This document shows positions 50,883 through 60,000 of a DNA stretch of 64,000 bases, piece by piece. The DNA lies in NCBI GenBank assembly GCA_963770635.1, contig CAVYQI010000007.1, positions 248,001 through 312,000 on the forward strand, read 5' to 3'. Numbering within the stretch: the first letter of the stretch is position 1; the number at the start of each line of letters is the position of its first letter. The notes beneath the pieces are model-generated. The model was not told the origin of the DNA and did not search any database. It saw only the letters and a list, made by a program, of their open reading frames with translations. Source of the DNA: DASZIT01 sp963770635 (GTDB lineage Bacteria; Actinomycetota; Acidimicrobiia; Acidimicrobiales; RAAP-2). A program made the translations under genes and the position numbers.

Positions 50883-52514
50883 ATGAAGATGCCCACGATC
50901 CCGTCAGTGGTCCGGGCCGCGGCCGAGCGGTTCGAGACCCGAGAGGCGGTGGTGGAGGGGGCATCCCGGCCCACCTTTGCCGACATCGCCGCGTCCGTTG
51001 AGCTCGTCGAGCGGGCGCTCATCGCCAGCCGCGTCCAACCCGGAGACCGGGTCGGCATCTGGGCGCCGAACGGGCTCGACTGGATCGTCACCTCCTTCGC
51101 CGTATACGGCGTCGGCGGCATCCTGGTGCCGATCAACACGCGGTACAAAGGGGAAGAGGCCGCCGGTCTGCTGCGCGCCGCCGAAGTGACCATGCTCTTC
51201 ACCGTCACCGATTTTCTCGGGACCAATTACGTGGAGTTGCTCGACGGGCGCGAAGGTCTCGACGGCGTGCGCGAGACCGTGGTCATGAGTGGACCGGTCC
51301 CGCCGGGGTCCACCTCCTGGTCGTCGTTCATCGACCGGGCCGACCAGGTCACCGCGGAGGAAGCCGCCGCCCGGGAGACCGCCATCGACCCCGATGACCC
51401 CAGTGACGTCATCTTCACCTCCGGGACCACGGGTCTCCCCAAGGGAGCCGTGCTCCGCCACGGTGCCAGCGTGGAGACCTACCTCCAGTGGTCGAGGGGG
51501 GTCGGCCTCGGGGAGGGTGATCGGATGCTGGTGGTCTACCCCTTCTTCCACACCGCCGGCCTCAAGTCGGGGGTGCTGGCCGCGTTCATCCGGGGGGTCA
51601 CCCTGGTGCCCCACGCGGTGTTCGAAGTCCAATCCGTCGTCGATCGGGTCGCCGAAGAGGAGATCACCGTCTTGCCCGGACCGCCGTCGATCTTCCAGTC
51701 GATCCTCAACCACCCGGACTTCGCCTCGTTCCGGCTCGACTCGCTCCGGCTGTCGGTGACGGGTGCGGCGGTCGTGCCGGTTGAGCTCATCGCCCGGATG
51801 AAATCCGACCTCGGGCTGGACACAGTGCTCACTGCCTACGGGCTGACCGAGACCCACGGCACCGTGACCATTTGCGAGCCGTCCGACACCATTGAGACGA
51901 TCGCCACCACCGTCGGCCACCCGCTGGACGGCCTGGCCCTCCGGATCGTCGACGACGACGGGAAGGATCAGGCCACCGGCCAGCCGGGTGAGGTCCTGGT
52001 GCGCGGGTTCAACGTGATGAACGAGTACTTCAACGCCCCGGAGGCGACGGCGACGGCCATTGATGCCGGGGGTTGGCTCCACACCGGAGACGTGGGCTAC
52101 CTGGGGGAGGACGGCTACCTGCGCATCGTGGACCGCAAGAAGGACATCCTCATCGTGGGCGGGTTCAACGTCTCGGCCGCCGAGGTGGAGTCCATCATCC
52201 TGCGCCGAGACGATGTCGCCCAGGTCGCGGTGGTCGGCGCCCCGGACGAGCGCATGGGCGAGGTGGGAGCCGCCTTCGTCGTCCCCCGGTCCGGACAGCG
52301 CCCCGACCCCGCCGAGCTCATCGCCTGGTGCCGCGAGCAGATGGCCAACTTCAAGGCCCCCCGCTACGTGCAACTGGTTGAGGCCCTGCCCACCACCTCG
52401 ACCGGCAAGGTCCAGAAGCCCGAGCTACGAAGTCGAGCCGAGGAGCTGGTCCGCACCGGCGCCCAAAGCCGACCGGCGCCGCACAAGTCGACAGACAAGG
52501 AGACAACGCCATGA
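50883..52514 (+). CDS. FadD3-like acyl-CoA synthetase
   Basis: A 543-residue ANL ligase. Motifs are FTSGTTGLPKGAVLRH, ITVLPGPPSIFQSIL, VLTAYGLTETHGT, WLHTGDVGYLGEDGYLRIVDRKKD and the C-terminal catalytic lysine in STGKVQKPELR. The stretch EEITVLPGPP...TGAAVVPVELIARM...VLTAYGLTE closely resembles FadD3, the ligase for the cholesterol C/D-ring propionate HIP, from memory of that protein. It therefore probably activates a fused-ring or other alicyclic propionate. The stop overlaps the MaoC start (ATGA). Confidence 0.85.
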   Translation: MKMPTIPSVVRAAAERFETREAVVEGASRPTFADIAASVELVERALIASRVQPGDRVGIWAPNGLDWIVTSFAVYGVGGILVPINTRYKGEEAAGLLRAAEVTMLFTVTDFLGTNYVELLDGREGLDGVRETVVMSGPVPPGSTSWSSFIDRADQVTAEEAAARETAIDPDDPSDVIFTSGTTGLPKGAVLRHGASVETYLQWSRGVGLGEGDRMLVVYPFFHTAGLKSGVLAAFIRGVTLVPHAVFEVQSVVDRVAEEEITVLPGPPSIFQSILNHPDFASFRLDSLRLSVTGAAVVPVELIARMKSDLGLDTVLTAYGLTETHGTVTICEPSDTIETIATTVGHPLDGLALRIVDDDGKDQATGQPGEVLVRGFNVMNEYFNAPEATATAIDAGGWLHTGDVGYLGEDGYLRIVDRKKDILIVGGFNVSAAEVESIILRRDDVAQVAVVGAPDERMGEVGAAFVVPRSGQRPDPAELIAWCREQMANFKAPRYVQLVEALPTTSTGKVQKPELRSRAEELVRTGAQSRPAPHKSTDKETTP

Positions 52515-52975
52515 TGACCATCCGGTTCGACGACATCGACGCGCTCAACGCCGCCACCAGCGACGAGTTCGGGGAGTGGGGGCCGGAGCTGACGGTGACC
52601 CAAGAGATGATCGACCAGTTCGCCGAGCTCACCGGCGACCGGCAGTGGATCCACGTGGACGTGGAGCGGGCGCGCCGGGAGAGCACCTTCGGCGGCCCGG
52701 TCGCCCATGGCTTCCTCACCCTCAGCCTCATCCCCCACCTCATGGCCGGCGACCAGATCAGGATCACCGGGCAAACCAATGCGGCCAACTACGGTGCCGA
52801 CAAATTGCGGTTCGTCGGGCCGGTGCCGGCCGGCTCCCGGGTTCACAGCCGCAACCGGCTGGTGGAAGCCGTCGCCCGGCCCAAGGGCACCTTGCTCACC
52901 ACCGACATCGAGATCGCGGTGGTCGGGGCAGATCGGCCGTCACTGCTTTACTCCATGCAGACCCTTTATATGTAA
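52511..52975 (+). CDS. MaoC-family (R)-enoyl-CoA hydratase
   Basis: A 154-residue single hot-dog MaoC protein. The active-site loop is FAELTGDRQWIHVDVERARRES, giving the Asp/His pair of hydratase 2, and GGPVAHGFLTLSLIP is the signature helix. It would add water to trans-2-enoyl-CoA to give the (R)-3-hydroxyacyl-CoA for the SDR downstream. The ATG overlaps the ligase stop. The 98 bases to the SDR gene hold no clear terminator. Confidence 0.92.
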   Translation: MMTIRFDDIDALNAATSDEFGEWGPELTVTQEMIDQFAELTGDRQWIHVDVERARRESTFGGPVAHGFLTLSLIPHLMAGDQIRITGQTNAANYGADKLRFVGPVPAGSRVHSRNRLVEAVARPKGTLLTTDIEIAVVGADRPSLLYSMQTLYM

Positions 52976-53073
52976 TATCCCATCGGTCCGCGGCCGACCG
53001 AAAGGGTTGACGGGGCCCAGACCCGCCTGCCTCGTCGTGGCCTCGGATCTCAACTACTGACAAAGGAAAGTCG

Positions 53074-53988
53074 ATGCAGCAGTTCCTGGCAGGAAAGGTG
53101 GCCGTCGTGACCGGCGCCGGTCACGGGATCGGCCGGGGCCACGCCCTGGAGCTGGCCCGCCGAGGGGCGACGGTGATCGTCAACGACGTCGGCGCCGCGG
53201 TCGACGGGACGGGACGCGGCAACGATGCCGACCTCACCGTGGATCTCATCAAGAAACAAGGCGGTACCGCCGTCGCCAATTACGGTGACGTGGGCGACGA
53301 GGGCGCCACCGAGGAGCTGATCGGCCAGGCCGTCGGCACCTTCGGTCGGCTCGACGTGTTGGTCAACAATGCCGGCATCGGCCGCGACCGGGCCATCTGG
53401 AACATGTCGCCCGAGGACTTCGACCTCGTCATGCGGGTGCACGTCCGCGGCACCTGGCTCCTTTCCCACTTCGCCGCGATCCATTGGCGGGAGCGGGCCA
53501 AGGCCGGAGAAGCGATTCATGGCCGCATCATCAACACCACCTCCGGTGCCGGTCTGCAGGGGAATTTCGGGCAGAGCAACTACGCCACCGCCAAGGCAGC
53601 CATCGTCGGCTTGACCCAGACGACCAGCCTCGAGCTGGCCAATATCGGGGTCACCGTCAACGCCATCGGCCCCGGCGGTTTGACCCGGCTGACGGCCACC
53701 ATCGGCGGCCAGGGGGACGCCTTCGAGCCCGACGAGCTGGCCGAGGACCAGTACCACCCCATGGATCCGGCCGGAAGCTCGCCCCTGGTGGCCTGGCTGG
53801 CCAGCGACGAGGCCCAGTACGTCACCGGTCAGGTGTTCCGGGTGATCCACGACAAGATCTTCCACATGAAGGGCTGGCACGAAACCGCCACCATTTCGAA
53901 TGGCGAGCAGCGTTGGAACGCCGAGAAGCTGGGGGCGTTGATGGCCATCGATATCTTCGGGAGCCGGGCCCCGGGCATCCGGGCGTGA
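53074..53988 (+). CDS. SDR resembling ChsB1 / peroxisomal MFE-2 hydroxyacyl-CoA dehydrogenase
   Basis: A 304-residue SDR. GAGHGIG is at residues 14-20, VNDVGAAVDGTG follows, NNAG at 98-101, and catalytic Y170/K174 lie in SNYATAKAAI. The VNDxGxxxDGxG segment is diagnostic of the MFE-2 and ChsB1-type (R)-3-hydroxyacyl-CoA dehydrogenases. It fits the MaoC hydratase just upstream, which would produce its substrate. AAAGGAAAG precedes the ATG. Confidence 0.88.
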   Translation: MQQFLAGKVAVVTGAGHGIGRGHALELARRGATVIVNDVGAAVDGTGRGNDADLTVDLIKKQGGTAVANYGDVGDEGATEELIGQAVGTFGRLDVLVNNAGIGRDRAIWNMSPEDFDLVMRVHVRGTWLLSHFAAIHWRERAKAGEAIHGRIINTTSGAGLQGNFGQSNYATAKAAIVGLTQTTSLELANIGVTVNAIGPGGLTRLTATIGGQGDAFEPDELAEDQYHPMDPAGSSPLVAWLASDEAQYVTGQVFRVIHDKIFHMKGWHETATISNGEQRWNAEKLGALMAIDIFGSRAPGIRA

Positions 53989-53992
53989 ATCC

Positions 53993-54727
53993 GTGAACAA
54001 CAAGGTGTACATCCACGAGTTCATCGACATCATCGGGCACCACCGGGCCGACTACATGCACCACATGACGGCCAACTTCAGCCCCTCGGCCCAGGAGGAA
54101 CGCAACCAGCTCTGCTACGGGGTATGGGGAGTGGTGGGGAGCACCCGGAAGTGGCCCGAGGTGGTCAACCTCTGGGAAGAGGAAGGTCTCGACGGGCTGG
54201 CCACCTCGTTCCGGTACGAGTTCAACCACACCACCTTGCAGGACCCAAAACTGGCCAAGTGGTGGGCCACCGCCGCCAACTTCCGATCCGGTGGGATCGA
54301 TCGCCTGTTGTCCCCCGCCCCCTGGACCCGGACGAGCGCCGAGCTGTGCGCCGATGGTGTGACCGGCGAGACCTACGCCCACGAGTGGATCCGGGTACCA
54401 CCCGGCACCTCGGCCGAGTACCTGGAGGTCGTCCGGCAGGAGGCCATCCCCGTCTACGAGGAGTTCGGCTGGGAGCTGGCGGGCGCCTGGGAGACCCTGA
54501 TGATCGACGACTCCGAGTGCTTCTTGCTGTGGGCCATCCCGACCTGGGAACAGTGGGCCGAGTTCGAGAAAGCCCGGCGGACCCATCCACCGCTGGTCAA
54601 GTGGCGACGCCGGAACCTGGTGGAGACCACATCGGTCCAGCGGTTCCTCTTGGTGGACGCGCCCCTGTCCCCGTTCCGGACCCAGCGCCAACCCGACCGC
54701 TCCGATCAGGTCGACTGGGAGGAATAG
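53993..54727 (+). CDS. NIPSNAP/dimeric alpha-beta-barrel-like protein
   Basis: A 244-residue protein that appears to have two ferredoxin-like (NIPSNAP/EthD-type) halves: VYIHEFIDIIGHHRADYMHHM with a helix, and YAHEWIRVPPGTSAEYLEVVRQEAIPVYEEFGWELAGAWETLM. The aromatic-rich pattern fits small-molecule binding. No catalytic residues can be assigned. The GTG start lies 4 bases after the SDR stop, so it is in the same operon. It is the last gene before the terminator. Confidence 0.68.
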   Translation: MNNKVYIHEFIDIIGHHRADYMHHMTANFSPSAQEERNQLCYGVWGVVGSTRKWPEVVNLWEEEGLDGLATSFRYEFNHTTLQDPKLAKWWATAANFRSGGIDRLLSPAPWTRTSAELCADGVTGETYAHEWIRVPPGTSAEYLEVVRQEAIPVYEEFGWELAGAWETLMIDDSECFLLWAIPTWEQWAEFEKARRTHPPLVKWRRRNLVETTSVQRFLLVDAPLSPFRTQRQPDRSDQVDWEE

Positions 54728-54776
54728 GTCGGATCATCAATCCGGTATTGGTGCCCGCCGGCTGAGCCACCGGAAC

Positions 54777-54808
54777 GCGACAGAGCGCCCCGGAGGGCGC
54801 CCTGTCGC
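54777..54808 (+). terminator. Strong hairpin terminator of the 47.4-54.7 kb operon
   Basis: Two 14-base arms, GCGACAGAGCGCCC and GGGCGCCCTGTCGC, with one mismatch, enclose a CGGA loop and are followed by TTGCAACATTTG. The T stretch is weak, as is common in actinobacteria. It lies 50 bases after the NIPSNAP-like gene. Confidence 0.75.
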
Positions 54809-55186
54809 TTGCAACATTTGCTGAGTAAGGCACTGGGTCCCCTACTGCGCCGGGTGGGATATGGGCCCGGCTAAGTCGCCCAGTGGGTGCTGGCTGGATT
54901 TCGCCAGGTGGTACAGCGGGCCGCCTTAGCGGCCAGTCACCTCCAGGATCCCAAAACGTTGATTGTGCAGTTGGACCACCTCCTCTCTCTGGTGGCCACA
55001 TCGTATCCAGCCGGTCGGCTCATGTGGTGCACATCAGAGAAATTTTTTGAAGATCTTTTGCCGAGCCTTCGAGGATCGCGATGAGGTCTCACCAAGGCAC
55101 CAGGAAGCCGCGAAAATCCGGACCCGCGCCCCGCCGGGAAGGCCACCGAAACCCGCCGGGGCACCCATGCCGGCGACGGACTACTG
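54809..55186. other. Gene-free stretch with nested hairpins
   Basis: No coding region here looks convincing; a 65-codon frame (54887-55084) matches nothing I know. A nested structure runs from AGGTG at 54906 through the hairpin GGCCGC-CTTA-GCGGCC (54919-54934) to CACCT at 54938-54942. A second hairpin, CCACC...GGTGG, follows at 54976-54995. It could be a small RNA or leader element, or just G+C-rich chance pairing. The stretch ends at the SOS box. Confidence 0.3.
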
Positions 55187-55204
55187 TACGAACATATGTT
55201 CGTA
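55187..55204. promoter_or_regulatory. SOS box (LexA operator) of the mutasome operon
   Basis: TACGAACATATGTTCGTA is a perfect 18-base palindrome that contains the actinobacterial LexA consensus CGAAC-N4-GTTCG. It covers the ATG of imuA' at 55196. TACTGT at 55182-55187 is a possible -10 that would put the transcript start near that ATG, so LexA would block a leaderless mRNA. Confidence 0.88.
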
Positions 55205-55966
55205 TCATCGGCCAACCCTCAGATTGGTGCCGCTCTGACCAGGGAAAAGACCAAGGAGTCCCTGGCCATCCTGGCCGAGCGGACCCGGCCGACCTCGTCG
55301 AGCCAGACCCGCCTGCTGCCGGTAGCCGCACCTCTCGACGCCCTGTTCCCCGACCGGAGTCTCCGGCGGGGCAGCACCATCGTCGTCACCGGCGGCGGCA
55401 CCGTCGGCCCCACCGATGGGACCCGCGGTGGAGGGGTGGTCGGCGGCGGGGTCACCCTGGCTCTGGCTCTGCTGGCCCGAGCATCGCAAGCCGGGTCGTG
55501 GTGCGCGGCCGTCGGGATCCCGGGGGTGGGCGCGGTGGCCGCCCGCGACCTCGGGATCGATCTGGTCCGGTTCGCCCTGGTGCCCCGGCCGGGCCCGGCG
55601 TGGGCCGAGGCCACCGCGGCCATGATCGACGGGGCGGACCTGGTGGTGCTCTCCCCGCCGTTCCCCCCGCGGCCGGCCATGGCCCGGCGGCTGATCGCCC
55701 GGGCCAAAGAACGCCGGGCGATCCTCATCGTGCTGCCCGGGCGGGCCGGGTGGCCCGAGTGTCCGGACATGCGCCTGACCATCGATGCCGTCCACTGGGA
55801 CGGCATTGGAACCGGTGAGGGATACCTCCGCCGACGGCGGATGACGGTGACCGCCACCGGCCGTCGTTCAGCGACGCGCCCGGTCGTACAGCAGCTGTGG
55901 TTGCCGTCACCCACCGGATCGATCGAGAGCCTCGAGGCCGCGGCCACGGCCACGGCCACGGGCTGA
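55196..55966 (+). CDS. imuA': ImuA' (RecA-like mutasome subunit)
   Basis: A 256-residue RecA/SulA-like protein. TREKTKESLAILAERTRP leads to LDALFPDRSLRRGSTIVVTGGG, where RecA has the Walker A loop (GxxxxGK) but this protein has a degenerate glycine-rich version without the lysine. SQAGSWCAAVGIPGVGAVAARDLGIDLVRFALVPRPG is the typical ImuA motif. The identity is fixed by the imuB and dnaE2 genes that follow (2- and 25-base gaps). It acts with them in damage-induced mutagenic translesion synthesis. The ATG lies inside the SOS box. Confidence 0.88.
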   Translation: MFVSSANPQIGAALTREKTKESLAILAERTRPTSSSQTRLLPVAAPLDALFPDRSLRRGSTIVVTGGGTVGPTDGTRGGGVVGGGVTLALALLARASQAGSWCAAVGIPGVGAVAARDLGIDLVRFALVPRPGPAWAEATAAMIDGADLVVLSPPFPPRPAMARRLIARAKERRAILIVLPGRAGWPECPDMRLTIDAVHWDGIGTGEGYLRRRRMTVTATGRRSATRPVVQQLWLPSPTGSIESLEAAATATATG

Positions 55967-55968
55967 AC

Positions 55969-57057
55969 ATGGACCGCCTGCTGGTTATCCGCTGCCCCGA
56001 GCTCCTCGAGGAGGACGAGGGGGGAGCCACGCTCCGGCAGTTCATCCAGGTGATCGGCGCGGTGGAGGCCTACTGCCCGTGGATCACCGTCGTCCGACCC
56101 GGGATCTGTTCGCTCCCGGCCCGCGGGCCAGCCCGTTATTTCGGGGGCGAGGAGGCGCTGGTGGTGTTGATCGCCGCGGTGGCCGCCGAGGTCACCCCGG
56201 TCGAGGTGGGCATCGCCGACGGGTTGTTCGCCGCGGTCCTGGCCGCCCGGGTCGGCCTGGTCGTCCCCCCCGGGAAGACCCGGGAGTTCCTCGCCCCGTT
56301 CCCGGTGGAGGTACTGGGAAATCCCGAGCTGGCCGAATTGTTGGAGCGGTTGGGCCTCCGCACCATCGGGGACTTCGCCGCCCTCCCCGAGCCCCACGTC
56401 CTCGGCCGCTTCGGGGCCGACGGCGTCGTCTGCCACCTGGTGGCCTCCGGGCAGAGCGGCGAGCTCCGCGAGCCGGGGGAGCTGCGCCTCTCGGCCACCG
56501 GTCGGCGGGTCGACCGGCTGCGCAACGGGGGCCCGGTGGTGGCCGGCCAGTCCGGGTTCTGGGGAGGGGTGAGTGACACCGATGCCCGCGCCGCCCGCGC
56601 CCTGGCCGCCGTGCAGCATCTGCTGGGTCCCGACAGCGTGGTCACCGTCCGGCTCCAGGGGGGACGCAGCCCGTCCGAACGGGCCCGGTTCGTCACCTGG
56701 AATGCCCACGAGGCGCCGGACACCTCCGCCGTCCACGCTCCCTGGCCGGGTCGGATCCCACCTCCGGCCCCCGCCACCGTCTATGCCGATCCCCTCCCGG
56801 CCGAGCTGGTCGACGGGGACGGGACCCCGGTGGCCGTCTCCGGCCGGGGTCTCCTCACCGCCATCCCCGGCCGCCTGTCGGTGGAACGGCATCCCTGGAC
56901 GGGGGTGACCGCCTGGGCCGGGCCGTGGCCGTCCGACGAACGGTGGTGGTCCCGCTCCCGCCGGCGGAGTGCCCGCATGCAGGTGGTGACCGGCACTCAT
57001 GCCTGCCTCCTCCTCGCCGAGCGGGGCCGGTGGTGGGTGGAGGCCACCTACGACTGA
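55969..57057 (+). CDS. imuB: ImuB, inactive Y-family polymerase subunit
   Basis: A 362-residue ImuB. The start ATG is 2 bases after the imuA' stop. Y-family strand RLLVIRCPELLEED replaces the catalytic DxDxFF, and the second acidic motif is also missing, as expected for the non-catalytic adaptor. RPGICSLPARGPARYFGGE is the ImuB hallmark, and LLERLGLRTIGDFAALPEPHVLGRFG is the helix-hairpin-helix. It is shorter than the mycobacterial protein (about 525 residues), mainly at the C-terminus, where the beta-clamp and ImuA' contacts would lie. It recruits DnaE2 to lesions. Confidence 0.9.
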   Translation: MDRLLVIRCPELLEEDEGGATLRQFIQVIGAVEAYCPWITVVRPGICSLPARGPARYFGGEEALVVLIAAVAAEVTPVEVGIADGLFAAVLAARVGLVVPPGKTREFLAPFPVEVLGNPELAELLERLGLRTIGDFAALPEPHVLGRFGADGVVCHLVASGQSGELREPGELRLSATGRRVDRLRNGGPVVAGQSGFWGGVSDTDARAARALAAVQHLLGPDSVVTVRLQGGRSPSERARFVTWNAHEAPDTSAVHAPWPGRIPPPAPATVYADPLPAELVDGDGTPVAVSGRGLLTAIPGRLSVERHPWTGVTAWAGPWPSDERWWSRSRRRSARMQVVTGTHACLLLAERGRWWVEATYD

Positions 57058-57082
57058 CCCGACCACATCCCTCGAGAGACCA

Positions 57083-60000
57083 TTGACCTACGCCGAGCTG
57101 CACGCCCACTCCAACTTCTCGTTCCTCGACGGTGCCAGCCACCCCGAGGAGCTGGCCGCCGAAGCCGTCCGGCTTGGCCTCTCCGCGGTCGCCCTCACCG
57201 ACCATGACGGTCTCTACGGCGCCGTCCGGTTCGCCGAGGCGGCCCGCGCCTTCGGCCTCCCCACCGTGTTCGGGGCCGAGCTCACTGTCACCGGGGCCGG
57301 GACCCCGGCCCCGTCCCGCACCGGTGTCCCCGACCCCGACGGCGCCCATCTGGTGGTGCTGGCCCGGGACCCCGAAGGGTATGCCCGTCTCAGCCGCGGC
57401 ATCGCCGAGGCCCACCTGGCCGGGGGCGAGAAGGGGAAGCCCATCATCACCCTCGATGACCTGGCCGACCGCCACCACGGCCACTGGCAGATCCTCACCG
57501 GCTGCCGGAAGGGGGCGCTGGCCACCGCCGTCACCACCGGCGGCCCGGCCACCGCCGGTCGGGTTCTCGACCAGCTGATCGACCGGTTCGGTCGCGACCG
57601 CATCGCGGTGGAGCTGTGGGACCACGGCGATCCCATCGACACCACCCGCAACGACACCCTGGCCCTGTTGGCCATCGAGCGGGGGGTCACCCCGGTGGCC
57701 ACCAACAATGTCCACTACGCCGTCCCCTCCCGCTTCCCCCTCGCCACCGCCCTGGCCGCGGTGCGGGCCCGGGAGTCGCTCGAGCACCTCGAGGGTTGGC
57801 TGCCCCCCTCCCCCAGCGCCTGCCTCCGGGGTGACGCCGAACAGCGGCGGCGGTTCGCCCGCTGGCCCGGGGCGGTGGAGCGGGCGGCGGAGATCGCTGC
57901 GGAGTGCGCCTTCGACCTGCGCCTGGTGGCGCCCCGGCTGCCCGACTTCCCGGTGCCGCCCGGCCACACCGAACAGACCTGGCTGGTGGAGCTGGTCCGC
58001 CGGGGCGCCACCGACCGCTACGGCCCGCGGGACGCCGAGCGGGTGGCGGGGGCCTGGAAGCAGCTCGACCATGAGCTCGACGTCATCGGTGCCCTCGGGT
58101 TCCCGGGCTACTTCCTCACCGTGTGGGACATCGTGACCTTCTGCCGCCAGAACGACATCTTCTATCAAGGCCGTGGCTCGGCGGCCACCTCCGCCGTCTG
58201 TTACGCGCTGGGCATCACCAACGTCGACGCCGTCTCCCTCGGATTGCTGTTCGAGCGCTTCCTCTCCCCCGCCCGCGACGGGCCACCGGACATCGACGTG
58301 GACATCGAGTCGGGCCGGCGGGAAGAGGCCATCCAGTACGTCTATGAGCGGTACGGCCGGCTGCACGCCGCCCAGGTCGCCAACGTCATCACCTACCGGT
58401 CGAAGTCGGCCATCCGCGACATCGGCAAGGCCCTCGGACACTCCATGGAAGAGGTGGACGGGTGGTCGAAGTCGGTGCAGCGGGGTGAGCCGGTCGGCGA
58501 TCGTGACGATCTCCCCCGGCTGGTCCGGGAGCTGGCCACCGAGGTGGTCGACTTCCCCCGGCACCTGGGCATCCACTCGGGGGGCATGGTCATCTGCGAT
58601 CGCCCGGTGGTGGAGATCTGCCCGGTGGAATGGGGCCGGATGCCGGGCCGCAGCGTGCTCCAGTGGGACAAGGACGACTGTGCCGCCGCCGGGCTGGTCA
58701 AGTTCGACCTGCTCGGACTGGGCATGCTCACCGCCCTCCACCACATGGTCGATCTGGTGCGCGAGTACCACGGGGTCGAGATCGACCTGGCCCATCTCGG
58801 CCAGGAGGACGAGGTCTACGACCTGTTGTGCCGGGCCGACACCGTCGGGGTGTTCCAGGTGGAGTCCCGGGCCCAGATGGGCACCCTCCCGCGGGTGCAG
58901 CCCCGGTGCTTCTACGACCTGGCCATCGAGGTCGCCCTCATCCGTCCCGGGCCGATCCAGGGGAACGCCGTGCACCCCTACATCCGGCGACGGAACGGGA
59001 CCGAGGACGTCACCTATCTGCATCCGTTGCTGGAGCCGTCGTTGAAGCGGACCCTCGGCGTCCCCCTGTTTCAGGAGCAGTTGATGCAGATCGCCATCGA
59101 CGTGGCCGGCTTCTCCCCCGCCGAGTCCGACGAGCTGCGCCAGGCCATGAGCGCCAAGCGGTCAGGGGAGCGGATGGAGCGGCTCCGCGGCCGCCTGTTC
59201 GCCGGCATGGCCGCCCGGGACGTCGGGGTGGAGGTGGCCGAGCAGGTCTTTGCCGCGCTGGCCGCCTTCGCCAACTTCGGCTTCCCCGAGAGCCACTCGG
59301 TGGCGTTCGCCTACCTGGTGTACTCCAGCGCCTGGTGCAAGGTGCACTACCCGGCCGCCTTCACCGCCGGGTTGTTGAATGCCCAGCCCATGGGGTTCTG
59401 GTCGCCCCAGAGTTTGATCGCCGACGCCAAGCGGCACGGGGTGGAGATCCGCCGTCCGGACGTGAACGCCAGCCGGGCCGGGGCCTGGCTCGAGGACGGC
59501 GGCGGGGGCGGCCGGGAGACTCCGGCGATCCGGCTCGGGTTGTCGTCGGTGCGGGGGATCGGCGACGAGACGGCGGAGAGAATCGCCGACGGTCAGCCGT
59601 GGTCGGGGATGGAGGACCTGGTGCGCCGGGCCGGGGTCAGCCGGGCCCAGTTGGAGACGCTGGCCACCGCCGGGGCCCTCGATGGCCTGTCCACCCATCG
59701 CCCCGGCCACTCGTCGGCCGACTCCCCCGCCGGTGGGGACGGCACCGGCACCAACGGCAGTTCCGGAAACGGGCGGGCGGGCTGGGGGCGGAACCGGCGA
59801 TCGCGGGTGTGGACAGCGGGGGCGGCGGCCCAGGCCACCGCCGACCGGCTCCCGGGAGTGGTCACCGGATCGGAGCCGCCACCGCTCCCGACCCCCACCC
59901 CCTTGGAGGGGGTGGCCGACGACCTGTGGTCGCTGGGCATGGCCCCGGACACCACCGCCATGGAGCTGATGCGGTCCCGGCTCGACGACCTGGGGGTGAC

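Noticed and set aside
54887..55084. 65-codon frame between the terminator and the SOS box
   Set aside because: No similarity to anything I know, no ribosome-binding site and no coding bias; reported only as part of the gene-free stretch.
55219..57066. 615-codon minus-strand frame opposite imuA' and imuB
   Set aside because: It is antisense to two well-conserved genes, composed mainly of Gly/Pro/Arg/Asp with no motif, and is a by-product of G+C-rich codon use.
56855..59023. 722-codon minus-strand frame opposite dnaE2
   Set aside because: It mirrors conserved polymerase sequence, has repetitive Gly/Val/Asp/Pro composition and no start signal; it is a shadow frame.
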